A DNA stretch of 24,415 nt from Ilumatobacteraceae bacterium. GTDB lineage: Bacteria > Actinomycetota > Acidimicrobiia > Acidimicrobiales > Ilumatobacteraceae. Below are positions 15,094 to 23,034 of this stretch, one piece after another. The notes under the pieces were generated by a model that saw nothing but the letters and a program-made list of their open reading frames with translations, was not told where the DNA came from and made no database searches. The stretch is from contig JALQWV010000174.1 in the NCBI GenBank assembly GCA_023263465.1, positions 1 to 24,415 on the forward strand, read 5' to 3'. Position numbers and translations under genes: made by a program. Numbering within the stretch: the first letter of the stretch is position 1; the number at the start of each line of letters is the position of its first letter.

Positions 15094-16350
15094 CTAACCC
15101 TCTTGGCGGAAGCCCCACTCAACACCCTGCGGAGTGTCTCGTACCTCAACGTTGATTTCGGCGAAACGATCGCGAATCAGGTCAGAAAGATCGAAGCGCT
15201 TATCGGCACGAACCTGCGCGCGCAGGTCGAGCAGAATCTGCACGAACGGCCCAACGACTTCGCGCGGGTCACGCAGCCCGGCTGTAGCCGCACCCGCGAG
15301 GCGCGTCACCATGCTGCGTAGCACGCTGCGCGCATAATCAACATCATCTCCTTGCAACGTGTCCGCCGACCATCCACTGATTGCATCATCTAGCTCGAGT
15401 GCTGCGCGCGCTGCAACATCTGCATCTGCATGATCAATCGCCGCCTGAAACACACTGTTCAGTCGATCAGTTGCTTGGCGCAGATTGCTATCTACTGTTT
15501 CAACAACTGCTGTGGTAACAGGTTTAGTTTCAGCAACTACCGAAACAACAGCATCCGACCACGGGTTGCGCAAACGATCAATCGAGAACACTTCGCCGCT
15601 TGCAATTTCCGTTGTTGAACCGCGCAAGCGAATACTGATCACTCCCTTGCCCACCACCGTTGCCGTATTCGCATCGAGGTCAAGCATCAGTCCGGTGTGC
15701 TCATCTACACCGAGTACAAACACATCGTCTGGTAACTCGGTTTCCATCGCCGAGAGGCGCCTCTCACCCATGTAGCAAAAACGAGTGTCGTGATGTCCGC
15801 CTTCAGCATTGTTGTAATGCGGAATGACCACAGCATTGATACCGATTTCGCCGAGAATGTTCAAACCTTCCAGCCAGTATGGGCTTGCTCCTGCTTTATA
15901 AATTTCATACACAGGAAGCGTGAATCGACCAAGTGTCAATGCAGCAGCAGATGCGAATGTCACTACTCCACCATCTCGCAACTTCTTCACGAGCAATCCA
16001 GCGAGTGGGCTTCCATGCCATTGACGCAACGCATATGTTGGTGATCCTGGGCCGGCAAACACGTAATGAGCATCGGCAACAAGTTGCAGACCGCGCTCAA
16101 CATGTAATGCATCCGCATCAATCAGTTGAGTGAGTCCAGCAACATCTAACTTCATGTTGATGCTGGTGTTGAAATATTCCACAGCCTTTGAGGCCAACTC
16201 TGGAGCGTTTTCTTGAAACCCATACGGTGTGTCGAGCAACGTCGCGCGAGCTGGGTTAGGCAACATCCGCGAAATTAAACGATGAGTTGGAACCATGGTT
16301 GGCGAGGTTTCACCCGAGCCCATAATCACCAGCATGCGCGGAAGCATCAT
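15094..16350 (-). CDS. Peptidase S51/cyanophycinase-like protein fused to a CysRS-type C-terminal domain
   Basis: A 418-residue cytoplasmic protein. The first ~265 residues resemble the class I glutamine-amidotransferase-like peptidase S51 group (cyanophycinase, dipeptidase E). They include MLVIMGSGETSPTMVP, a GPGSPTYALRQW segment and GGVVTFASAAALTLG, with Ser134 at the nucleophile elbow but not the classical GTSAGA. HYNNAEGGHHDTRF and LGVDEHTGLMLD follow. Residues about 285-418 are helical and end in ILLDLRAQVRADKRFDLSDLIRDRF followed by VEVRDTPQGVEW, the signature of the C-terminus of cysteinyl-tRNA synthetase. Such fusions occur in actinobacteria but their function is unknown. The ATG overlaps the stop of the upstream alpha/beta hydrolase (ATGA), so the two form an operon. 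Confidence 0.82.
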   Translation of the reverse strand: MMLPRMLVIMGSGETSPTMVPTHRLISRMLPNPARATLLDTPYGFQENAPELASKAVEYFNTSINMKLDVAGLTQLIDADALHVERGLQLVADAHYVFAGPGSPTYALRQWHGSPLAGLLVKKLRDGGVVTFASAAALTLGRFTLPVYEIYKAGASPYWLEGLNILGEIGINAVVIPHYNNAEGGHHDTRFCYMGERRLSAMETELPDDVFVLGVDEHTGLMLDLDANTATVVGKGVISIRLRGSTTEIASGEVFSIDRLRNPWSDAVVSVVAETKPVTTAVVETVDSNLRQATDRLNSVFQAAIDHADADVAARAALELDDAISGWSADTLQGDDVDYARSVLRSMVTRLAGAATAGLRDPREVVGPFVQILLDLRAQVRADKRFDLSDLIRDRFAEINVEVRDTPQGVEWGFRQEG

Positions 16351-17231
16351 TCGAAAAACCCATCTTTTGTTGCGGCATGAACAACGTGTGCAAAACGCAC
16401 GGGATGCTGTGCATGCACATCATGATCTGCAGGACTAAACCATTCAACCTTCACTTTGGGCACACTGTGCAAAGCCCGCTCTACTGCCTGACGCTTTGTA
16501 CCTGAAAACACACCGCCAGGGCCTTCTGCAGGAACGAACATCACCGGCACCGAGATGTCCTTATATATATGTGTTGGTTTATGTTCCCATAAGCCGCGCA
16601 GCACCATGAGATGACGCTCCAAAGTGAGCCATGGACGAATAGTTCCGTCTGGCAGGTGCTCAAAATTCGCCATGCTGCCGTCGATACCAGTTTTAGGCCA
16701 GTCGGGATGAGCGTTTTCCATATATCCGCGCATTCGCGACACTGAAGTACCCAATAAATTCGGCGGTCGAAGTTTGACGGAGCATTCTTCCCACTGAGGA
16801 AAATGTTCTTGCAATTCCAAAAATCCACCGTCAACTGCTACAACTCCACGAACAAGCTCAGGGAAAGTATGTGCAAGTTCAATGACAACGTTGCCGCCCC
16901 AAGACTGACCTGCAACAACCGGCCGTTCGTACCCTTGCGCAGCTAGCACGCGCAATAATCCTGCTACATCTTTTGTTACCGTCTGCATGTCGTATCCATT
17001 GTCGGGTTTTTCACTCAATCCGTGACCACGCAAATCAACCGCAACTACAGCATGGCCAAGCGAGGCAAACTCAAGTGCCGCTCCCTCCCATAACAGTGCA
17101 TTTGATGCCAAACCATGAATCAAGACCAAAGGGGCTTCAGCAGCCTCTGCAGGGTTACCCCAGCGCACCGTTCGCAGCGTCACTCCAGTGCCACCATCAA
17201 CCATCACAGTGGTGCACTTAACAGAATTCAT
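16347..17231 (-). CDS. Alpha/beta hydrolase
   Basis: A 294-residue serine hydrolase of unknown substrate. ATG 17231 was chosen; a TTG at 17258 would add nine residues and overlap the divergent gene. Features: LIHGLASNALLW (oxyanion loop), VDLRGHGLSEKP after strand 4, and the nucleophile elbow AGQSWGGNV with Ser110. The catalytic His is probably in WFSPADHDVHAQHP near the C-terminus. The acid is less clear, because the usual Asp position reads VPAEGPGG, leaving Glu as candidate. A cap domain of about 90 residues lies between. The gene is coupled to the S51-like gene downstream by ATGA. On the minus strand TAGTGT lies 7 bases before the ATG, suggesting a leaderless start. Confidence 0.88.
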   Translation of the reverse strand: MNSVKCTTVMVDGGTGVTLRTVRWGNPAEAAEAPLVLIHGLASNALLWEGAALEFASLGHAVVAVDLRGHGLSEKPDNGYDMQTVTKDVAGLLRVLAAQGYERPVVAGQSWGGNVVIELAHTFPELVRGVVAVDGGFLELQEHFPQWEECSVKLRPPNLLGTSVSRMRGYMENAHPDWPKTGIDGSMANFEHLPDGTIRPWLTLERHLMVLRGLWEHKPTHIYKDISVPVMFVPAEGPGGVFSGTKRQAVERALHSVPKVKVEWFSPADHDVHAQHPVRFAHVVHAATKDGFFE

Positions 17232-17238
17232 AGCAATC

Positions 17239-17244
17239 ACACTA
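17239..17244 (-). promoter_or_regulatory. Candidate -10 of a leaderless promoter for the alpha/beta hydrolase
   Basis: Minus-strand TAGTGT matches TANNNT and is followed by 7 bases and ATG 17231. There is no Shine-Dalgarno. The divergent gene begins only 26 bases away and also lacks a Shine-Dalgarno, so this short gap must hold both promoters. Confidence 0.35.
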
Positions 17245-17257
17245 CGCTTCACATTCA

Positions 17258-18715
17258 ATGAAGCCGAATGTCTTGCTCATAACTTTGGATCAATTCCGAG
17301 CGGATTGTTTATCAATCGCAGGTCATCCACTCGTTCGAACACCAAATCTTGACCGACTAGCCAGCCAAGGCGTGCGCCTTACCAAGCACTTCAGCCAGTG
17401 TGCGCCATGTAGCCCAGGCCGCGCCAGTTTGTACACGGGCATGTATCAAATGAATCATCGAGTTGTTGCCAACGGCACTCCACTTAATGGCCAATTTGAC
17501 AACGTTGCATTACTTGCACAGCGTGCTGGTTACTCGCCTGTGTTGTTTGGCTATACCGACCAAGCAATTGACCCGCGCGATATTGTTGACCCACATGATT
17601 CGCGACTGAAAACCTACGAAGAGGTTCTTCCGGGTTTTGATTGCAAGTTGTTTATTCCCGAACCACACACATTGTGGATCGAACATCTTCGCACTAACGG
17701 ATTTGATGTGCCGATGAATGCGCAGCAGGCACTGCTCAGCGAACCATCACGGCCTGCTGAATTTGGAATATCTGCATTTCTCACCGATCACTTTCTTGCA
17801 TGGTTACGTGAGCAAGACGGGCCGTGGTTTGCGCACACGAGTTACCTTCGCCCTCATCCCCCATATGCCGCTGCCGGAAAGTGGTCTACCGCCTACGACC
17901 CCGCTGAAGTACCAATGCCAATTGCTCCATCAGATGAGCGACACCCATTTCACGATTTTGCCTTGCAGATTCCAGGTGCTGGTGCACCTACTAATGAAGA
18001 AGAAGTTCGCCACATGATTGCGCAGTATTACGGCATGATTGGCGATGTTGACGAACAATTAGGTCGTGTGTGGGACACGCTTGTCGAACTTGGCATGTGG
18101 GAAAACACCATCATCATGGTGACTGCAGATCACGGCGAACAGTTAGGTGACCATGGCCTGAAAGAAAAACTGGGTTTCTTTGATCAGAGCTATCACATTT
18201 TGGGAATCGTTCGCGACCCTCACCATGCTTCGCAACATGGAACGACCGTCACCGAATTCACAGAGAATGTTGACATTGTTCCAACCATCGCCGAAGCACT
18301 TGGCCAGCCAGTGCCGAAACAATGCGATGGTTTACCGCTCACACCCTTTTTACGAGGTGAACCACTTCCGCAGTGGCGAGATGCTGCATCATACGAATAT
18401 GACTGGCGTCACTATTTCATTCGCATGGGAGAACGACAGTGGCCTTGGGATCAACGACTAGAGAAACAACACCTTGCTGTGCGTCGTTACAACGACAAGG
18501 CATACGTGCAATTTGGTGACGGTTCGTGGTTGGCATTTGATCTCGCTGTGGATTCAACATGGCGCACCATGATCAAAGATCCAGCTCGCGTACTTCCCAT
18601 GGTGCAAGACATGTTGGTGTGGCGTTCGCGTCACACCAGTCGCGAACTCACCGGAATGCTCATGGAAGATGGTGGGATCGGCGAATGGCCCGCTGGAGTA
18701 ATATGGCGTAGCTGA
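17258..18715 (+). CDS. Phosphonate monoester hydrolase (PMH)-like enzyme of the sulfatase superfamily
   Basis: A 485-residue cytoplasmic enzyme of the alkaline phosphatase superfamily. It begins PNVLLITLDQFRADCLS (metal ligand Asp11). It carries CAPCSPGRASLYTGMYQMNHR with the formylglycine Cys51, Pro53 and Arg55. VTADHGEQLGDHG holds the later Asp and His metal ligands. NHRVVANGTPLN, the GYSPVLFGYTDQAIDPR stretch and YLRPHPPYAA match the rhizobial/Burkholderia PMH group rather than typical arylsulfatases. That group hydrolyses phosphonate monoesters and phosphodiesters and, promiscuously, sulfate esters. The natural substrate here is unknown. It is divergent from the alpha/beta hydrolase and 31 bases upstream of the MmpL-type transporter, so the two are probably one operon. 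There is no clear ribosome-binding site at the ATG. Confidence 0.88.
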   Translation: MKPNVLLITLDQFRADCLSIAGHPLVRTPNLDRLASQGVRLTKHFSQCAPCSPGRASLYTGMYQMNHRVVANGTPLNGQFDNVALLAQRAGYSPVLFGYTDQAIDPRDIVDPHDSRLKTYEEVLPGFDCKLFIPEPHTLWIEHLRTNGFDVPMNAQQALLSEPSRPAEFGISAFLTDHFLAWLREQDGPWFAHTSYLRPHPPYAAAGKWSTAYDPAEVPMPIAPSDERHPFHDFALQIPGAGAPTNEEEVRHMIAQYYGMIGDVDEQLGRVWDTLVELGMWENTIIMVTADHGEQLGDHGLKEKLGFFDQSYHILGIVRDPHHASQHGTTVTEFTENVDIVPTIAEALGQPVPKQCDGLPLTPFLRGEPLPQWRDAASYEYDWRHYFIRMGERQWPWDQRLEKQHLAVRRYNDKAYVQFGDGSWLAFDLAVDSTWRTMIKDPARVLPMVQDMLVWRSRHTSRELTGMLMEDGGIGEWPAGVIWRS

Positions 18716-18746
18716 TTAGTACAGCCCACACAAGAAAGACCCCCTC

Positions 18747-21041
18747 ATGCTTGCTGCTATTGCTCGTTTTAGTGTTCGCCATCGCCGAATCATGGTGTTT
18801 GGAATTTGGATTCCAGTCCTCATCATCGTTGGCATACTCTCAGGAAAATTGGGGAGCAACTTCAGTACCCAATTTGAATTGCCGCAGAGCGAAGCAAACG
18901 ACGTTCAGAAACTGCTTGAGTCAAATAGCCCGAACAAAGCTGGTTTCTCTGGTGAAATTGTGTTCTCGTCTCCAAATGGGGTGAACTCGGATGACGTTAT
19001 TGCTTCACTCGCACCATTTTTTGACAAGGTTGACGCACTCGAAGGTGTGACCGTTACTTCACCGTTTAGCGAAACATCGCAAGGACAAATCAACCAAGCC
19101 GGCACAACAGGTTTCGCTTCACTTGATGTCTCGTTGCGATCACAAACAGAACTACTCACACTTTCCGAAGACATTCAGAAACTTGGTCGCGAAGTTTCCA
19201 TCGATGGACTGACTATTGAGTACGGCGGCAACATTTTTGCTGCCTTCGAATTGCCGGCCTCTGAGGCATACGGCTTGCTCGCAGCGATGATCATCCTGGT
19301 TCTTGCCTTTGGTTCGGTACTTGCAATGGGTTTGCCCATCGGCACTGCACTTTTTGGACTTGGAATTGGCTCATCGCTTGCAATCATTCTGAGCCACGTG
19401 GTGCCAATGCCCGACTTCACCACGTCGCTCGTCGCCATGATCGGACTCGGCGTAGGTATTGACTACGCATTGTTTATTGTTACGCGCTACCGAGAAGGGC
19501 TTGCAGAAGGACTCACTGTTGAAGAGGCAGTTGTTGATGCAGTGAACACTTCGGGACGCGCGGTGATCTTTGCTGGAATCACCGTCATTATTTCACTTTT
19601 GGGTCTGTTTGTTATGGGTCTCGCCTTTGCCCGCGGGCTCGCAGTAGGTGCAGTTATTGGTGTACTGGTGATGATGCTCGCTTCAGTAACTCTGTTGCCA
19701 TCACTTCTTGCCATGGTGAAGCACAAAATTGGGGTCACTACATGGTCGGCAATTGCCTCTCTTGGATTGTTCATCATTGGTGCACTCATTGCGGCAATTA
19801 CCGAAACGTTGGTGTTCCTGCTCATCGGTATTGGTGCAGCTGTCATCACTACTGCAGTGAGTTTCTTCATCAAGCCAATGCGTCGTCATATCCCACACCG
19901 CGCGCAGAAAGCCAAAGAGCTCACGTTCTGGTATCGCTGGAGTCGCTTTATTCAACGTCGTCCATGGACAGCAGCGATCGGCGCATCTGCAGTATTGCTC
20001 ATCCTCTCATCACCGCTCTTTTCGCTCCGCTTAGGTTTTGGCGACAATGGAAATGCGCCTGAGTCCACAACCGTGCGCCGTGCATACGACATGTTGGCTC
20101 AAGGTTTCGGACCTGGGTTTAACGGTCCACTGTTCATTACCGTGCAGGGTGAAACAGCCAAATCGCCAGAAGCACTGCAAGGCTTCGTTGACACGCTGAA
20201 TAACACTGAAGGCATCGCCTACGCACAAGGTATGCCAGCCTCGCAAGACGGAAGTCTGTCGCTCGTCATGGCTTACCCAACTACTGCTCCGCAAGATATG
20301 AAGACCGAGCAATTGATTCACGAATTGCGTTCGACGGTCATTCCCAAAACTGGGGTGGATGCAAAAGTCGGCGGCTTCACTGCAGCGGGAGTCGACTTTG
20401 CCAAATCAATCGGCAGCCGAATGCCGTACTTATTTATCGGCGTGTTGTCTCTGTCGTTCCTACTACTTATGGCGGTGTTCAGAAGTTTGCTGGTTCCCCT
20501 GAAGGCAGTGATCATGAACTTGCTGTCCATTGGTGCTGCGTACGGAGTCATAGTTGCGATCTTCCAATGGGGATGGGGAATGAACCTAATCGGAGTTGGA
20601 AAAGCAGGACCAATTGAAAGCTGGGCGCCGATGATGCTGTTTGCCATCGTGTTCGGACTATCAATGGACTACGAAGTGTTCTTGCTGTCGCGAGTGAAGG
20701 AAGAATACGACCGAACGGGCGACAACGCGTCGGCGGTTGCCGATGGACTGACAGCAACTGCACGTGTAATTACTGCTGCTGCGCTCATCATGGTGTGCGT
20801 ATTTGCTGCTTTTGTTTTGGGTCACGATCGACAACTCAAACTCTTTGGGCTTGGGCTAGCGCTCGCAGTGTTTATTGATGCCACCTTGGTGCGTATGGTT
20901 CTGGTTCCAGCAACCATGGAACTCCTTGGTGATCGCAACTGGTGGCTACCAGCCTGGATTAATCGCGTGCTACCGACGATTGACGTTGAAGGCCAGCATG
21001 TTGTGCACTCCGAAGAGGCAACAAACAAAAGCGGTGTTTGA
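18747..21041 (+). CDS. MmpL-type RND transporter
   Basis: A 764-residue inner-membrane protein with the RND/MMPL plan of two repeats, each with one N-terminal transmembrane helix, an external domain and five further helices. The first helix is at about 14-32 (IMVFGIWIPVLIIVGIL), the external domain from about 35 to 170, and a helix block follows from about 175 to 330. The second repeat starts near 410 (WTAAIGASAVLLILSSPLF). The paired proton-relay motifs are visible: GLGVGIDYALFIVTRYREG (Asp239, Tyr240) and FGLSMDYEVFLLSRVKEEY (Asp641, Tyr642). Mycobacterial MmpL proteins export lipids or siderophores, while others export drugs. Cargo cannot be read here. It follows the PMH-like enzyme, so a linked substrate is possible. 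The gene ends three bases before the convergent P450 stop. Confidence 0.93.
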   Translation: MLAAIARFSVRHRRIMVFGIWIPVLIIVGILSGKLGSNFSTQFELPQSEANDVQKLLESNSPNKAGFSGEIVFSSPNGVNSDDVIASLAPFFDKVDALEGVTVTSPFSETSQGQINQAGTTGFASLDVSLRSQTELLTLSEDIQKLGREVSIDGLTIEYGGNIFAAFELPASEAYGLLAAMIILVLAFGSVLAMGLPIGTALFGLGIGSSLAIILSHVVPMPDFTTSLVAMIGLGVGIDYALFIVTRYREGLAEGLTVEEAVVDAVNTSGRAVIFAGITVIISLLGLFVMGLAFARGLAVGAVIGVLVMMLASVTLLPSLLAMVKHKIGVTTWSAIASLGLFIIGALIAAITETLVFLLIGIGAAVITTAVSFFIKPMRRHIPHRAQKAKELTFWYRWSRFIQRRPWTAAIGASAVLLILSSPLFSLRLGFGDNGNAPESTTVRRAYDMLAQGFGPGFNGPLFITVQGETAKSPEALQGFVDTLNNTEGIAYAQGMPASQDGSLSLVMAYPTTAPQDMKTEQLIHELRSTVIPKTGVDAKVGGFTAAGVDFAKSIGSRMPYLFIGVLSLSFLLLMAVFRSLLVPLKAVIMNLLSIGAAYGVIVAIFQWGWGMNLIGVGKAGPIESWAPMMLFAIVFGLSMDYEVFLLSRVKEEYDRTGDNASAVADGLTATARVITAAALIMVCVFAAFVLGHDRQLKLFGLGLALAVFIDATLVRMVLVPATMELLGDRNWWLPAWINRVLPTIDVEGQHVVHSEEATNKSGV

Positions 21042-21044
21042 AAA

Positions 21045-22253
21045 CTAGAACTTCACCATGCAACTGCGTGGGCCGTGCACCTGACCGCCTGCCCATGTAA
21101 CGGTTGCTGGGTCAACTAGTTCAAATTCAGGAATTCGCGCCAGCCACGTTTGTAGCGCAACGCGAACTTCCAAACGAGCCAAGTTGCTTCCTGCGCAACG
21201 GTGAATTCCTGAACCAAACGCTACGTGGCGATTGTGTTCGCGATCCAGAATCACTTCGTCTGGGTTTTCAAACTGTCGCGGATCACGGTTAGCCGCTGGA
21301 AATGCCATCAACACCCTGTCTCCGGCCTTCATTGGGCAACCCTGAAACTCAATGTCGCGATCAACAATGCGAGCCATGGTTACTGGTGCGTACACACGCA
21401 ATAATTCTTCAATGGCTGTTGGCCACAGGTCATCGTTTTCACGCAATTGCTTGCGGTGCTCCGGGTGTTGGGCCATGTGCCACATCACAGAACCAATTGC
21501 CGACCATGTGGTGTCAATTCCTGCAACCAGCATCAGGTTGCACACACCAAGCACGTATTCAATTGGAACTTTCTTGCCTTCAACTTCAGTGTTCATTAAC
21601 TCCGAAATCAGGTCGTTTTCACGCGGGTTCTTTTTGCGATCCTCAACTTGTGCGAGGAAGTATTCGATTATTGCTAAGCGACTGCGCTTTCTCAATTCCA
21701 TGTCGGTCATGTTTTCCAACACGCCACGCACCCAGCCGGTAAACGTTTCTTCCATGTCGAGAGGAACACCAAGCATGTTAGAAATAACACGTACCGGAAT
21801 GTGCTGCGCGTAGTCAGCAGCAGCATCAGCAGTTCCCTTATCGATGAACTCATCGATTAACGCATTACACAAGTCGCGCGTGCTCTGTTCGTACTTCGCC
21901 ACTGCTTGTGGTGCAAACACGGGAAGAATCAAACGCCGATGCCAATGGTGATCTGGCGGATCTGAAGTGATCGGCGGTGCAGCAACGCCACCGTAGGCAC
22001 CTTCTGCCTGTCCCGGAGGTGGAGGCATCACCAAAATGCCGCGTGAGGTGAAAATTTCGTATTCCTGCGCTAGCGCAACTACATCTTCATAACGAGTTGG
22101 CAACCATGAGCCTTCGTAACGCTCAGTGCGTGCGATTGGGCATTCCGACTCACGAATCTCGCTGTAACCCGGATACGGGTTGGCTACAAAGCTCGGCTCA
22201 AAAATGTCGTAGTCAGTGAGCATGCTTTCAACTGGCTTACGTGTGTCGGTCAT
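21045..22253 (-). CDS. Cytochrome P450
   Basis: A 402-residue soluble class I cytochrome P450 monooxygenase. ATG 22253 was chosen because GGGGGG lies 6 bases upstream and bacterial P450s of this type start near MTDTRKP; the frame is open to a TTG at 22361, overlapping the ferredoxin gene. Hallmarks: ITSDPPDHHWHRRLI (C-helix), the I-helix AGIDTTWSAI at about 244-253, ExxR at Glu283-Arg286, and the haem loop FGSGIHRCAGSNLA with Cys353 as thiolate ligand. Sequence style (SDPPDHHWHRR, ENDLISELMN) is like actinobacterial CYPs acting on terpenoids, steroids or other hydrophobic compounds. It follows its ferredoxin by 19 bases. No ferredoxin reductase is in the window. Confidence 0.95.
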   Translation of the reverse strand: MTDTRKPVESMLTDYDIFEPSFVANPYPGYSEIRESECPIARTERYEGSWLPTRYEDVVALAQEYEIFTSRGILVMPPPPGQAEGAYGGVAAPPITSDPPDHHWHRRLILPVFAPQAVAKYEQSTRDLCNALIDEFIDKGTADAAADYAQHIPVRVISNMLGVPLDMEETFTGWVRGVLENMTDMELRKRSRLAIIEYFLAQVEDRKKNPRENDLISELMNTEVEGKKVPIEYVLGVCNLMLVAGIDTTWSAIGSVMWHMAQHPEHRKQLRENDDLWPTAIEELLRVYAPVTMARIVDRDIEFQGCPMKAGDRVLMAFPAANRDPRQFENPDEVILDREHNRHVAFGSGIHRCAGSNLARLEVRVALQTWLARIPEFELVDPATVTWAGGQVHGPRSCMVKF

Positions 22254-22272
22254 AACGAACCCCCCAGGCCCA

Positions 22273-22467
22273 CTATTCGCTGATGATGATTGCACGCTCT
22301 GGACAATTGGCCTCGGCGCGACGTGCTTTCCCCTCAAGTTCCGCTGGGATAACGCCTTCAATCAATACCTTTGCATTTCCCAACTCATCGCTACCGAAAA
22401 CTTCCGGCGCGGCGATGGCACACATTTGATGACCGTGGCATGAGCCCATATCTACAGAAACCTTCAT
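22273..22467 (-). CDS. [3Fe-4S]-type ferredoxin, P450 redox partner
   Basis: A 64-residue ferredoxin. The cluster motif is Cys10-x2-His13-x2-Cys16 ... Cys55-Pro, in which the usual second Cys is His. This is a known variant of the small ferredoxins next to P450 genes in mycobacteria and related actinobacteria, with a 3Fe-4S cluster. The length and the acidic helix (PAELEGKARRAEANCPERAI) are typical. It would pass electrons to the P450 encoded 19 bases downstream. The ATG at 22467 has no Shine-Dalgarno; minus-strand TAGTCT lies 6 bases before it, consistent with a leaderless message for the ferredoxin-P450 operon. Confidence 0.93.
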   Translation of the reverse strand: MKVSVDMGSCHGHQMCAIAAPEVFGSDELGNAKVLIEGVIPAELEGKARRAEANCPERAIIISE

Positions 22468-22473
22468 GCCATC

Positions 22474-22479
22474 AGACTA
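22474..22479 (-). promoter_or_regulatory. Candidate -10 of a leaderless promoter for ferredoxin-P450
   Basis: Minus-strand TAGTCT (TANNNT) is followed by 6 bases and ATG 22467. The upstream copper-protein gene ends 44 bases away on the same strand. No good -35 was found. Confidence 0.4.
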
Positions 22480-22511
22480 ATGATTGCGCCACCAAAGATT
22501 TGTGTTGGAGG

Positions 22512-22982
22512 TCAGCGCACCACAAATGATGTATGCATTCCTGCGGCATAGTGGCCAGGCAAGTTGCACACCAATTGATAATTTCCAGCCTCAAGACTTA
22601 ACACCAATAACTCCGTTGAGCCTGCTGGAAATTCGCCAATTTCATCAATGACTTCAAGGCCCGGCGATGGTTCCGAAAAATGATCACCATCAAGTTGAAT
22701 TTGGCCATCCAAAATGTCTGTTTTTACAACCAGAAATTCGTGCCCGATTGTTCCTTCGTTCTTGATCGTGAATTTCACCTCGCCGGCAGTAGCCGTGTTC
22801 GGTGTCACCGACACATTCCACTCCTTAACCACTCCACTGACAAAGTTTCCTTCAGTTGCAGAACCTTCAGACATCGTGTCGCCTTCAGGCTGACTGCCAG
22901 CTGCATCATTCATATCGGCCGCACAACTTGTGGCGGACAACGACAAGATTCCACAGCACAACACTTTCTTCAATTTGTTCAT
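22512..22982 (-). CDS. Cupredoxin-domain (blue copper) lipoprotein
   Basis: A 156-residue exported protein. The signal peptide ends in SATSC (Cys20, a slightly atypical lipobox), then a Ser/Glu/Gly-rich linker runs to about 48. The remaining domain is a plastocyanin-like cupredoxin. The type 1 copper ligands are all present: His81 in IGHEFLVVK, then Cys139, His144 and Met149 in the loop VCNLPGHYAAGMH. GEVKFTIKNEGT is the usual preceding strand. It would act as a small electron carrier or copper-binding protein on the outer face of the membrane. ATG 22982 has GGGGGG 5 bases upstream. A perfect 7+7 palindrome (23001-23018) lies just upstream, between it and the divergent LysE gene, and may control it. 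Confidence 0.9.
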   Translation of the reverse strand: MNKLKKVLCCGILSLSATSCAADMNDAAGSQPEGDTMSEGSATEGNFVSGVVKEWNVSVTPNTATAGEVKFTIKNEGTIGHEFLVVKTDILDGQIQLDGDHFSEPSPGLEVIDEIGEFPAGSTELLVLSLEAGNYQLVCNLPGHYAAGMHTSFVVR

Positions 22983-23000
22983 GAATCCCCCCAGATTTCA

Positions 23001-23018
23001 TAGGTCACATCTGACCTA
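23001..23018. promoter_or_regulatory. Palindrome TAGGTCA-N4-TGACCTA, candidate operator
   Basis: The arms TAGGTCA (23001-23007) and TGACCTA (23012-23018) are perfect inverted repeats around CATC. It lies in the 52-base gap between the divergent copper-protein and LysE genes. A minus-strand TATGAA (partly overlapping the left arm) could be the -10 of the copper-protein gene, and the plus-strand -10 of lysE starts 4 bases past the right arm. The regulator is unknown. Confidence 0.5.
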
Positions 23019-23022
23019 CTTG

Positions 23023-23028
23023 TAGCCT
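23023..23028 (+). promoter_or_regulatory. Candidate -10 of a leaderless promoter for the LysE-family gene
   Basis: TAGCCT is followed by 6 bases and the GTG start at 23035. There is no Shine-Dalgarno. The 18-base palindrome lies in the spacer/-35 area immediately upstream, a position where a bound protein would block or modulate transcription. Confidence 0.4.
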
Positions 23029-23034
23029 AGTCAC

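Noticed and set aside
23001..23018. Canonical IdeR/DtxR box
   Set aside because: The arms are one base further apart than in the TTAGGTTAG-type consensus, and the inner bases differ. I kept it as a palindrome of unknown regulator only.
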